64,000 bases of DNA, from assembly GCA_041396125.1 (NCBI GenBank), contig JAWKZG010000001.1, positions 124,001-188,000 on the forward strand, read 5' to 3'. Both the position numbers and the translations under genes were made by a program. Below the pieces are notes generated by a model that had not been told where the DNA came from, ran no database searches, and saw only the letters and a list, made by a program, of their open reading frames with translations. This DNA comes from JAWKZG01 sp041396125 (GTDB taxonomy: Bacteria; Pseudomonadota; Gammaproteobacteria; Competibacterales; Competibacteraceae). Shown here one piece after another: positions 40,414-49,213 of the stretch; position 1 is the stretch's first letter, and each line of letters starts with the position of its first letter.

Positions 40414-41118
40414 ATGCTCGACGAACAGCTGGTTCGCAACGTACATTTATTTAGTGTTTTAGACGATGAGCAGCTGGCCACGCTATTGCGTTACACGCGC
40501 GCGGTTCAGTTGCAGGAAAACGAGACGCTGTTCGAATTTGGCCAGAGCGCGGAACGGTTTTATCTGGTTAGCAAAGGTCAGATAAAGCTGTTTCGGGTAT
40601 CCGAAGACGGCAACGAAAAGATCATTGAGATTGTCAGTCCCGGCAAGCTTTTCGCTGAAGCCGTCATGTTCATGCAACATGGCCGTTACCCGGTGAGCGC
40701 GACGGCGCTGCAGCCCAGCGAAGTGTACAGCTTTGAAAATCGGGCATTTGCCACCATGCTGCAGGAATCCAATGGTCTGTGCCTAAAACTGCTGGCCAGT
40801 CTGAGTATGCGCCTGCACGCCCAGGTTAATGAAATTGACAATCTCAGTCTGCAAAATGCCACCTTTCGGGTTATCGGTTATATGCTGGATTTACTGTCTG
40901 ATCCGCGCACAGAATCTGCGGTACTGGATCTGGCTGTACCCAAGCAGGTTATTGCGTCCCGGCTGTCGATCACGCCGGAGACCCTCTCGCGTATTCTGCA
41001 TACTATGGCGAGGAACGATATTATCTCGATTAACGGCAAAATCATTGCCATCAAAAGTGTGCAGCGGTTGCGCGAGTTTGGTCGCTACGACCGGGCGCAA
41101 TACGCCGGTGTGCGCTGA
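40414..41118 (+). CDS. dnr: Crp/Fnr-family regulator, DNR type
   Basis: A 234-residue regulator. Residues about 20-130 form the cyclic-nucleotide-like beta barrel (LFEFGQSAERFYLVSKGQIKLFRVSEDGNEKIIEI). About 160-220 is the winged helix with the recognition segment VIASRLSITPETLSRILHTM. There is no N-terminal cysteine group of FNR, so it is unlikely to sense oxygen with an Fe-S cluster; DNR proteins sense NO through heme. It faces norC with two binding boxes between. Confidence 0.88.
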   Translation: MLDEQLVRNVHLFSVLDDEQLATLLRYTRAVQLQENETLFEFGQSAERFYLVSKGQIKLFRVSEDGNEKIIEIVSPGKLFAEAVMFMQHGRYPVSATALQPSEVYSFENRAFATMLQESNGLCLKLLASLSMRLHAQVNEIDNLSLQNATFRVIGYMLDLLSDPRTESAVLDLAVPKQVIASRLSITPETLSRILHTMARNDIISINGKIIAIKSVQRLREFGRYDRAQYAGVR

Positions 41119-41188
41119 CAATGTGCAGTACAATCATGTTGCTGCAGATATAATGCATAAGACCTCATCACATTATTTACCTGCTGTC

Positions 41189-41212
41189 GTTCCCGCGCCG
41201 GCGGGAATCCAG
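41189..41212 (+). repeat. short inverted repeat (family B, dRS3-like)
   Basis: GTTCCCGC-centre-GCGGGAAT followed by CCAG; first base differs from the others. It lies between the DNR gene and the convergent MFS gene. Confidence 0.8.
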
Positions 41213-41218
41213 TAGTCG

Positions 41219-42607
41219 TTAAACCGCAGCAGCAGTACGTTGGCGGGTCGGCAGAAAAGCGACCAGTACCATGCAGGCCAGGGTGAGCACTACCTGGGCC
41301 CAAAAGATGTTCTGATACGCAAACCGGGCAGCCAGACTGTCAGCTTGCGTATCGCGCAATAGTAAGCCCAACAGCTCGATGCCAAGCTCGGTGCCAAAAA
41401 GAGTGGCGAAAACCAGCATGGACGCCGCTACTTCGGTTTTCTGGTCGCGCAACATCATATAGGCAGCACTCGCCAGCAGCGGGAACAGCATACCCGCACC
41501 GATGCCCGTTACCGCACGGGGCCAGATCAGCGCAAACAGCGACAGACCCTCTGCGTACTGGGTATAGCATGCCAAACCCAGTGCGGTGATCAGTAAACCG
41601 GCAAGCGCACCGTACCGAATCAGCTTGCGCTGCACCAGATAACCGCCAAAAAGAGCGCCGATAACCTGCGTAATACCACCAATTGTCGAGCGGTAACTCA
41701 GCCAGTCAGAGGGATAGTTCAGCACTTCTCCCAGCAGCAGAATCTCGAACTGGCCGGTGGTGCTGAGACTGAACCCGAGTATGGCGATAATCGCGGCAAC
41801 AAAGCCAAGCTGGCGCAGTGGCGTGATATCCAGTACCGGTTCGGGGGTGCGCAGGGCATGTCGGCCATACGCCAGCAGGCAGAGGGTAATCACCAGCGCA
41901 CCCGCCAGCAGCAGGACAGGTTCAACCGTCTTTGAGTCTGCGACGTTAAGAAGCAGCTGCAATGGGATCAGCCAACTGGCCAGCAGGGCCAGGCCACGCC
42001 AGTCAAAGCGCGGCAAGGCCTTCTGGGCAGCAGACGGGGTAATGCCCAGCTGGCTGCCGAACATCAGCAAAGGCAGCGCGAACAGCACCGGCACTGCGCC
42101 GATCAGAAATTGCGAACTCCAGCCATATTGTTCGATCAGCCAGCCGGCAACCAGTGCCGAACTGAGAAAGCCCACCGTTTTCGCCATGGTCCAGATAGCT
42201 GTGGCGCGGCCGTGTTCGCTGTCGCCAAGAGTATCCACCAATAACGCCTGGGTGGCGGGACCCAGTGGCGCGGTTGCCATACCGATCAGAAAAATAAAAC
42301 TGTAGATTAATTCCAGCGGCAGCGTCGGCAGCAGCAAGTCCGCGCCAATAGCGCAGACTATGGCACCCAGATAACAGGCACCGCCCAGCAAAAGCACGGT
42401 ATGCGGGCCCAGCCGTGCCAGCAGCGTGCCGCTCATTGCGGTCATGCACAAGATTGCGAAGATGAAAATTTCGCTGACCAGTAAAACCTCGTGACTGGAC
42501 AGCGCCAGCGCCTTGCCGATAGCCGGCTCGGCAATGGTCAGCGCGACCAGTGTGGCGGGACTGATAGCCGTCAGCAGCGCAGCAATTGTTGTTATTTTCC
42601 ATCTCAT
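41219..42607 (-). CDS. major facilitator superfamily transporter (DHA2-like)
   Basis: A 462-residue membrane protein with about 14 hydrophobic segments. The start MRWKITTIAALLTAISPATLVALTIAEPAIGKAL resembles the first helix of the drug:H+ antiporter-2 group. A typical motif C sequence is seen at VDTLGDSEHGRATAIWTMAKTVGFLSSALVAGWLIEQYGWSSQF. It probably exports small molecules. Its stop lies 7 bases beyond the family B repeat. Confidence 0.82.
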   Translation of the reverse strand: MRWKITTIAALLTAISPATLVALTIAEPAIGKALALSSHEVLLVSEIFIFAILCMTAMSGTLLARLGPHTVLLLGGACYLGAIVCAIGADLLLPTLPLELIYSFIFLIGMATAPLGPATQALLVDTLGDSEHGRATAIWTMAKTVGFLSSALVAGWLIEQYGWSSQFLIGAVPVLFALPLLMFGSQLGITPSAAQKALPRFDWRGLALLASWLIPLQLLLNVADSKTVEPVLLLAGALVITLCLLAYGRHALRTPEPVLDITPLRQLGFVAAIIAILGFSLSTTGQFEILLLGEVLNYPSDWLSYRSTIGGITQVIGALFGGYLVQRKLIRYGALAGLLITALGLACYTQYAEGLSLFALIWPRAVTGIGAGMLFPLLASAAYMMLRDQKTEVAASMLVFATLFGTELGIELLGLLLRDTQADSLAARFAYQNIFWAQVVLTLACMVLVAFLPTRQRTAAAV

Positions 42608-42644
42608 CTGACGCGTGTATATCCCGTTTGATCTTGACTGATGC

Positions 42645-42980
42645 CTATCGGAAAGGTTTGAGGCTGGCGAAATAGGTGGCCAGATCGGCGATATCCTGAT
42701 CGCTTAAGCCGGCCGCCTGTACATACATGATATGGGCCTGATTACCCTGCCGGGTCTGCGCCCGGTACAGCGACAAGGCGTAACTGATATATGCGGCGTT
42801 CTGGCCTGCCAGATTCGGATAATTGGGTATCGGCGAGATCCCGTTGACGCCGTGACAGGAGGCGCAGATCTGCGCTTTGGCCTGACCGGCCTGGGTATCG
42901 GCTGCGGCATAGCCGGGCATGAGCAGGCTCAGCCATAAGCTCAGCCATAAGCTCTGCAGGGTGACGGTACGGTATGACAT
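42645..42980 (-). CDS. mono-heme class I cytochrome c
   Basis: A 111-residue periplasmic cytochrome. The signal peptide (1-27) holds a duplication, LWLSLWLSL, from a 12-base DNA repeat. The mature part has AQICASCHG as the heme motif (38-43 region), GISPIPNYPNLAGQNAAYI, and no strong Met motif except near IMYVQAAGLSDQDI. This is the form of small cytochromes acting with dehydrogenases. It could accept electrons from the GMC complex encoded next to it on the same strand. Confidence 0.85.
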   Translation of the reverse strand: MSYRTVTLQSLWLSLWLSLLMPGYAAADTQAGQAKAQICASCHGVNGISPIPNYPNLAGQNAAYISYALSLYRAQTRQGNQAHIMYVQAAGLSDQDIADLATYFASLKPFR

Positions 42981-43023
42981 ATCAGGAGTCCTCCGGACGG
43001 AAAGCTAGTGTTGGCATGCTGGC

Positions 43024-44449
43024 TCAGCGTTGGGCCCGCGCTTTGATCATGATCCAGGAAAAATCATCGTGTGGGGCGGCAGCATGGCAGCCCATACAGC
43101 TTTCTGTGGCAAACACGGTGCGATGCCTGCTGGATACTGCACCCGGCATACGGTCGGCCGGTTGATTACCGGTTTGCACATAGGTTTCCATCACTGAATT
43201 GAGCAAATAAACCGGAAAGGGCTCGCCACCGGATTTATTGACCACGGCTCCTGGAAAAGCCGTGCCCCGTTCGGGCGGTTTGTCGGGCTGAGTCGGCCAT
43301 TGCACCCCGATCAGTTCGTAATAGGCAAGCCTGGAATCCGCCTGTGCCAGCAGATGCTGCACCTGCTGGTTCAGCTTGCGGGTCGCAGGCGGCACAGAAA
43401 TCAGCCGCATCACCTGGGTGCGACGTGTGCCATCTGCATCGGGTTGCGGCGGTACATTGACTGCGCACCAGGCACAATCCGGATTGTTAAACGCAGGTCG
43501 CAGCGGAACGGGCTCACCCTTGACCCTGGCATGGGCCAGCATATCAACTTCGACATTATCGATATGCTCGAAGGTAGACCAGATCCATTGCGGCGAACCG
43601 GCGGTTTTCTGGGCGATATGAAAGCCGACCAGTCCCATCTGCACCGGCACCCAGCGCGGTTGCTCCGGGCCGCTCGATATAGGCGATCTGAGTCAGATAA
43701 CGGCTTGGATCATCGGCATCCGGATCCAGCTGTTTCCAGGCCAGCTTGATTTCAATCGCCCCCTTTCTGCGTTGTACCAAACTGGCCGACCGGAAACTCA
43801 GGCGGCCATGTTGTTGCAGATAATCGATTTGCCCGTCGACATGGTAGAGCTGGTTATCAACGATATAATCATACTGCTCCTGATTGATCAGTACTTCATA
43901 GTGCACCAGATTGCCGTTCTGATCCCAGAGCGCATTACTGAACGCCTGATTCACTTCATCCAGAATGGTAAAAGCAGCGGTGGAGCTGAGGTTATGCAGC
44001 ACCCGCGCCGCGCCGGATGCAATATCCGGGTAGGGCAGGGACTGGTCTTCGGTGCGTGGCAGCTCGATATTGGTCAGTGGCGGCAGGGTGCGTTGCGCTT
44101 GTCCCCATGGGTCGGGGGCGCTGCCATCCTGCTTGAAGACTTCGTAGATTTCCGACCAGGTGGTCCAGCGTGGCGCGCCGGTGGCACCCGGCTCAGGTTG
44201 TAAATCACCCTGTTCGTTCAACGGCCAGTTGAGTGCGATGAAGGTTTGCCAGGCGTGCTTTTCAAACAGCCGATGGGCGGCTTGCAGACGACCCTGTTCC
44301 AGCAGCGCATTTTTGAGGGCATTATCGACATCAGACGGAATTTCCGTGCTCAGCGGCCCGCTGAAATCAGGCTCGAATTCAGCGGCAGCAGACGCCTTAA
44401 ACATCAGCGCATGGGTGCCAAGCAACAGGCACAGCAGAAAAACTCTCAT
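43024..44449 (-). pseudogene. exported c-heme protein of unknown function, frameshifted
   Basis: From the ATG at 44449 (preceded by GGAGG inside the end of the GMC gene) there is a signal peptide MRVFLLCLLLGTHALMFKAS and a long domain with HAWQTFIALNWP, TTWSEIYEVFKQ and LVHYEVLINQEQYDYI. Near 43670-43676 the frame changes. The other frame gives SGPEQPRWVPVQMGLVGFHI to a C-terminal CMGCH heme site. The restored protein would be about 475 residues. The family is not named; it appears with GMC dehydrogenases. One added base restores the frame. Confidence 0.75.
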
Positions 44450-44451
44450 GG

Positions 44452-46068
44452 TCAGCCTCCTTTGCAGTTCGCGCTGAATGATTTCCGCCACCTGCAGGCT
44501 ATTGGCGCGACCGTCAGGGTTGGTGCATTCACCGGTGCGGTCAGATGCGTGCTGGTGCCGGTAATGAACAGATTGGGGTGGTCGTGGGCGCGTAGTTCAG
44601 CCGACACTACCGAGGTTTTCGGGTCGTTGCCCATGCGGGTCGTGCCGCCGATAATAGCGCTGGACAGAAACGGCGTGTCCCAGCGGATATCAGTGGCTTG
44701 CAGCGCGCCGAGAATTTTCTTGTTTAATTCCAGCGCCTTGGCCAGACCTTTTTTGGTGTACTCGTCCACCGTGAAAGTCACTTTGGGCTTGGGGATGCCG
44801 GCGCTGTCCAGCTGCTCGAAATCGACTTCAATGCGATTATTGATATCCGGCAGCGTTTCGGCAGAGCTGTTCAGGCGCAGATGACGGGCCACGTCGTGGC
44901 GCAGCTGCTGAATCAGGGTACCGCCTTTGAGACCCTGTTTGATCAGGTCTTTTGCTGTATTGATCGCGCCCAGATTACCGGACCAGCCATCATTCATGAA
45001 CGAGGTACCGAAAGCGGCGTAGTCGCGGCGGAATTCCCCGTCTCTGAACTGCACCAGCCCCGAAGTCTGTTGCGGCCCCCGATATGGATAAATCGGCTCG
45101 GCAGTGATACCCAGCGCGTTCTGGTTATATTGCGAAACCAGATAACGCCCGACCAGGCCGCTGGAGTTGGCGACCCCCTGCGGACTGTGTTCACCGCGTG
45201 ACAGCAGCAGCAGTCTGGGGTTTTCGACCGCATGGCAGGCGACGACATAATAACGCCCCCTGGCCTGATGGGTGGAGCCGTCCGGGTGCTTGAAATGAAT
45301 CCCGCTGATAGTTTTATCCGCTGCCACGTCAATCTGATAGGCCAGTGCTTTTTCAATAATGCGCGCACCGAGTTTTTCCGCTTTCAGCGTGTGTACCGAG
45401 CCATCGTATTTGGCTCCGATCGGGCAGATTGGCACGCAGGTGTTATTACCGCAGCAGGGCGGCCGGCCATCGAACGGCACCGAGTTGCGGGCATGCGAAA
45501 AGGGTGCACTGCTCAGACCCAGTGGCTCCAGCACCTGACTAATGACCTGATCCATATAGCTGGGGGGCACAGGTGGCAGCGGATAAGGTGTCTGGCGCGG
45601 GGCACCCCAGGTATGCTCTGGATCGCCCGCCACGCCCCACATGTGTTCGGCTTCCCGGTAGTAGGGCTCGAGCAGGTCGTAGTCGATCGGCCAGTCAGTC
45701 GCTACACCATAATTGGAATGCATTCTGAAATCGGCCGGTCGGAGGCGATCAGCAAAGCCGGTCCAGTGCCAGGTGGTGCCGCCCAGAATACGGGTGTACG
45801 AGCCTTTGAACTCGTCCGGCCCGGCCTGTATGTAGTAGGTACTGGTATTACTGTCCTGCGGGAACGGTGCGTAATCGGGCGTAGGGTAGGGGCTGTTCGG
45901 GCCTTTTTCGGTGTTCCGCACGAAATGTTCCACCGCGTCGCCCCGGCTGATGCGCTGACCGGCCTCCAGCATCAGGACATTGACGCCTTGCCCGGCCAGC
46001 TTGAATGCAATGTGATTGCCGGCGATGCCCGTGCCGATGATGACGACATCGGCGTTATAGATTGTCAT
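44452..46068 (-). CDS. GMC-type sugar/alcohol dehydrogenase flavoprotein
   Basis: A 538-residue protein started at the ATG at 46068, preceded by GGAGAG. The N-terminus NADVVIIGTGIAGNHIAFKLAGQG is the FAD-binding motif; ILGGTTWHWTGFADRLRP follows, and CCGNNTCVPICPIGAKYDGS is a cysteine-rich motif of fructose/gluconate dehydrogenase-type enzymes. The last codons differ from expectation. After PTLTVA the sequence reads PIACRWRKSF, while another frame at 44501-44510 would give NSLQVAEIIQREL. This suggests an indel. It probably oxidises a sugar or polyol and passes electrons to the cytochrome. The neighbours are the small subunit and the c-heme protein. Confidence 0.85.
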   Translation of the reverse strand: MTIYNADVVIIGTGIAGNHIAFKLAGQGVNVLMLEAGQRISRGDAVEHFVRNTEKGPNSPYPTPDYAPFPQDSNTSTYYIQAGPDEFKGSYTRILGGTTWHWTGFADRLRPADFRMHSNYGVATDWPIDYDLLEPYYREAEHMWGVAGDPEHTWGAPRQTPYPLPPVPPSYMDQVISQVLEPLGLSSAPFSHARNSVPFDGRPPCCGNNTCVPICPIGAKYDGSVHTLKAEKLGARIIEKALAYQIDVAADKTISGIHFKHPDGSTHQARGRYYVVACHAVENPRLLLLSRGEHSPQGVANSSGLVGRYLVSQYNQNALGITAEPIYPYRGPQQTSGLVQFRDGEFRRDYAAFGTSFMNDGWSGNLGAINTAKDLIKQGLKGGTLIQQLRHDVARHLRLNSSAETLPDINNRIEVDFEQLDSAGIPKPKVTFTVDEYTKKGLAKALELNKKILGALQATDIRWDTPFLSSAIIGGTTRMGNDPKTSVVSAELRAHDHPNLFITGTSTHLTAPVNAPTLTVAPIACRWRKSFSANCKGG

Positions 46069-46133
46069 GGATGTGCTCTCCAAAGTGCGTGGCCCGAATT
46101 ACAACCCGAACCGCAGCCAGGACCGCAGCCTGT

Positions 46134-46596
46134 TCAGGCCAGACTGTCCGGTTTGTCCGCCCACCAGCTGAAACCGGGCCCGCAAATACTGGGTGGCTTG
46201 GTAAAGTCAAGGACCTGCCAGGTCAGGGCCTGATGGAAATACAGCGCATCGGCTTTACCGTCAGCGCCTTTGACTTCACCGCTGTAGAACAGATCCAGTG
46301 TACGCTGCGCGGCCTGTTCAATGGCTGCATCCTCGAACGGCCGGGCGATGCTGGCTGCGTCGCGTTGCAGTACCGCTGTAATCAGCCGGTTGACAGTCTC
46401 CCTGTCCCAGTTCCCGTGTTAGCTCAGCGAATAAATCATCAACTACAGACAGGCTGGCCGGGGTAACGCCATTCAGGATCTGCGCGGCCAGCAGCTGGCG
46501 ATCAGCGAGTGTGTCAGCTGCGGCCCAGGGCAGGCTGGCCGGTGTGCTGACTAATACGGCGAGTGCCTGCAGCGCCCGCCGGCGCGACAGGAGCAT
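46134..46596 (-). pseudogene. GMC dehydrogenase small subunit, frameshifted
   Basis: The start codes a signal/anchor segment LSRRRALQALAVLVSTPASLPWAAADTLA and the first half ILNGVTPASLSVVDDLF. At 46399-46409 (a run rich in C/G) the frame shifts, and the rest reads ETVNRLITAVLQRDAASIAR, ALYFHQALTWQVLDFTKPPS and ICGPGFSWWADKP. The ending with FtKPPsxCxxxFxxWxxxP is the ending of sorbitol/fructose dehydrogenase small subunits. One missing base would restore it. The small subunit is needed to assemble and export the GMC subunit. Confidence 0.8.
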
Positions 46597-46641
46597 GGCT
46601 GTTTCGACACAATGGTAGCCTCGTTTGCTCAGGGGGGCTGT

Positions 46642-47337
46642 CTATTTGCTGACGACAACATAACCGCGGGACTCACCGTCTGAGTCATGCGGCAGCATGG
46701 AATTGAACATATCGCTGGCGGTGATCCAGGACGGCGGATATTTATAGCGGGCAACATCCAGCATCAGAAAACGGTCGCTGGCTTCATCATAAGCGGCTAT
46801 CGGTGAAATATGGCCGCCACCGACCTGCTCGACGGCTGTACGCAGGTAATTGATGATAAGTCGTTTATTGGGGTCCTGCAGCGTTGCCAGTGCGACCTGG
46901 CGGAATTCTTCCACTGAGCTGTCAGCGGCAAACGTATGCTGTACTTCACTGGCATACAGCGCCAGCAGTTGCGCCAGTTCCGGCAGGGTCAGACCTTCCC
47001 GTTCAATGGTTGAAACCGGCTTAATCTTGAGCGCATCTTCCGTAAAAATATTTTCTTCCGTGAAAATCTGATAAGGATAGAGCAGCGGCGCAACCGGCGA
47101 TTTAATCCCTAGTGAGTTCAGGGTCATCACTGAAGAAGCGATACCGCAATACGTCAGATAGCGTTCGCTGACAAAATAGTGCGCCAGACTCCAGTAATCG
47201 TCTTTGAGCTCGGCGCTGGCAAACAGCGCAGCGCTTTCCGGCTGATTGAAATAGATAGGTTCAGCAGCCAGGCAAGGTAGCGTGGTAAATGCGAGAGCGG
47301 CGGCAGCGAGGGTGTTTCTGACAGACTTTAGTATCAT
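46642..47337 (-). CDS. exported phytochelatin-synthase-like protein
   Basis: A 231-residue protein. Residues 1-25 form a signal peptide (FTTLPCLAAE). The body matches the N-terminal catalytic domain of phytochelatin synthase (a papain-fold gamma-glutamylcysteine transpeptidase). LTYCGIASSVMTLNSLGI has the nucleophile C64, GGHISPIAAYDEASDRFLMLDVARYKYPPSWI has H176 and D194. Bacterial versions hydrolyse glutathione to gamma-glutamylcysteine and mostly make no phytochelatins. Its export is notable since the substrate would be periplasmic thiols. Confidence 0.88.
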   Translation of the reverse strand: MILKSVRNTLAAAALAFTTLPCLAAEPIYFNQPESAALFASAELKDDYWSLAHYFVSERYLTYCGIASSVMTLNSLGIKSPVAPLLYPYQIFTEENIFTEDALKIKPVSTIEREGLTLPELAQLLALYASEVQHTFAADSSVEEFRQVALATLQDPNKRLIINYLRTAVEQVGGGHISPIAAYDEASDRFLMLDVARYKYPPSWITASDMFNSMLPHDSDGESRGYVVVSK

Positions 47338-47638
47338 AACAACTCTCCTCTTGGTGGCCCTTTAATGGTCCTTTAAAGAGCCTCTGGTCAATGGTGTCTG
47401 ATCGGCATGGATCATGTGAATTATGCGTATGAGGTAAAAGTATAGTCCTCGCCGCCTATCCTTACTCTGCTTTTTTTCAGAAATCAGCATCCTGGTGCGA
47501 GAAAGCACCCGTTATTCTCGCGCCGGCGGGAATCCAGTCTGGCCCCGGATGCCGTTGCACTTTATCCGGGCTACTTTTGTTGCCAGTTCCTCACCCGAAT
47601 CTGCGTCATTCCGGCACCGGCGGGAATCCAGCAAACCT
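47338..47638. other. repeat-rich intergenic region
   Basis: Contains family B repeats at 47514-47537 and 47608-47631 with a family A repeat at 47544-47574 between them. No coding region is supported. Confidence 0.6.
47544..47574 (+). repeat. REP-like palindromic repeat (family A)
   Basis: CCCGGATGCC and ATCCGGGCTAC arms, lying between two family B repeats. Confidence 0.85.
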
Positions 47639-49186
47639 TCAAGCGTCAGTGTCCGTCGCTGTTGGCAGACTGCCGTCAGCCTGCACCGCAGGATCCAGCG
47701 GATACAGCGGCCGACGCACCTTTTGAAACGGCAATGACGTCCGGTCAGGTGGTGCCAGTGCACCGCAGTCACAGACGATCACCTTGCTGGCAATGGGCTC
47801 GAAAGCAGCACGAAAATGCTGCATGGACTTCAGTGCGACGGTTTTTTTCTGGCGCGGATCGATGTTATTGCTCAGAAACTGCTGCAGGTCGGTGATCTGC
47901 AATAAATTGCTGACGATGAGAATATCCACACCACCAACCCGCAGCACTGCACTCGGGCCGAAGGATTTCTCCAGCCCGGCCCACATCGGGCCATCGCAGA
48001 CATAATGGCCAGCGCCGGTATGGATGACTTCGCCGGTAACCTCCAGCGGCGGGCCGCCAAAGCGCGGATCGACTTTGCCACCGATTTTGAGGCTTACGGT
48101 TGCGCCCGTTCCTGCAGCAACCAGTTCGGCGGCAGCTTCGGCATCGCGCAGCGCGCCAAACGCCGCGTTTTCGAGTCCGGCGTCAAGCATGGCTTTGAGC
48201 AGGTTAGTAGCATCACCATAAGTGCCAGCGCCGGGGTTGTCGGCATAATCGGCAATGATCAGGGGTTTGTTCTGGCCGTCGTGGGCTTCGGCAATGGCGA
48301 CCGCTTCGGCTGGCGTTAAATAACGGTTAGTGATGACATCGCGGGTGTCCCAGATGCGATCCATGAGCTCCTCGGCCATGGCCTGATAACGGGCATTGGC
48401 ATTGGCATTGGCACTGTCGCCAAGCGTATCGTATGTTACCAGTACGGTGGGCCCGACATCGGTGATATCCGCCAGTCCGAAACCGGCATTAATACTGACC
48501 GCCAGCACGCCGTCTTCCTGCTCGAACTCGGCCGCACGGGCCTGCAGTTCCAGCATCGGGCCGGCATCGGTGCGACCGCCGTCTGCGCCATCCAGCAGGG
48601 GCCGGCGGGCCAGCACGGTATGCGGTTTGATTGCACCCTGCAGTGTGCGCTGCAATAGTTCACCGGCTTGCAGACCGCGTTCGCGCATATCGATGTGCGG
48701 ATAGCTGCGGTAGGACACGATAATGTCGGCGTGCTGCGCCATGCGATCTGACACATTGGCATGCAGATCCAGCGTAATCGCGATGGGAATATCCGGCCCG
48801 AGGATTTCGCGCAGTTCAGCCAGCAACTGGCCTTCAGCGTCGTCATAAGATTCCGTTACCATCGCCCCGTGCAGCGCCAGTAATACGCCGTCGATATCGG
48901 GTTCCAGCGCGCCGGCCAGAATCAGGCCGCCAAGTGCGTGCCAGGCGGCATCCGTGATTTTGCCGCAGGGATTGGCCGAAGCCGCGACCGTATGCAGCGG
49001 CGTCCAGTCAAAACGTTGTGCGGCGTCCATGAAACCGGCGTATTCGCTGTTCGTGTCGCGCAAATGGGCCACTGCATCGGCGCCGCGATACAGAAACATT
49101 TTGTGAAATGCCGGCACGTCACCAGGCTGCACACTGAAGGTGTTGGTTTCGTGCATGAACTGGCCGAACAGAACTTTAAACGTCAT
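47639..49186 (-). CDS. M81-family metallopeptidase (MlrC-like)
   Basis: A 515-residue member of the MlrC family; the founder breaks linear microcystin peptides. The N-terminal domain holds GQFMHETNTFS, LLALHGAMVTESYDDAEGQLLAELRE, ITLDLHANVSDRMAQHADIIVSYRSYPHIDMRERG and MAQHADII. These are the expected metal-binding histidine and aspartate regions. The C-terminal domain (MlrC_C) contains GPTVLVTYDTLG and ADNPGAGTYGDATNLLK. It is the last gene of a four-gene unit with an aminoacylase-like enzyme. In other bacteria such clusters handle unusual peptides or lactams. The substrate here is unknown. Confidence 0.88.
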   Translation of the reverse strand: MTFKVLFGQFMHETNTFSVQPGDVPAFHKMFLYRGADAVAHLRDTNSEYAGFMDAAQRFDWTPLHTVAASANPCGKITDAAWHALGGLILAGALEPDIDGVLLALHGAMVTESYDDAEGQLLAELREILGPDIPIAITLDLHANVSDRMAQHADIIVSYRSYPHIDMRERGLQAGELLQRTLQGAIKPHTVLARRPLLDGADGGRTDAGPMLELQARAAEFEQEDGVLAVSINAGFGLADITDVGPTVLVTYDTLGDSANANANARYQAMAEELMDRIWDTRDVITNRYLTPAEAVAIAEAHDGQNKPLIIADYADNPGAGTYGDATNLLKAMLDAGLENAAFGALRDAEAAAELVAAGTGATVSLKIGGKVDPRFGGPPLEVTGEVIHTGAGHYVCDGPMWAGLEKSFGPSAVLRVGGVDILIVSNLLQITDLQQFLSNNIDPRQKKTVALKSMQHFRAAFEPIASKVIVCDCGALAPPDRTSLPFQKVRRPLYPLDPAVQADGSLPTATDTDA

Positions 49187-49213
49187 GGTTTGCTCCTGAG
49201 ATTATCCGCGATT

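Noticed and set aside
45232..46233. Long open frame of 333 codons on the plus strand
   Set aside because: Antisense of the GMC dehydrogenase gene, with no recognisable domain.
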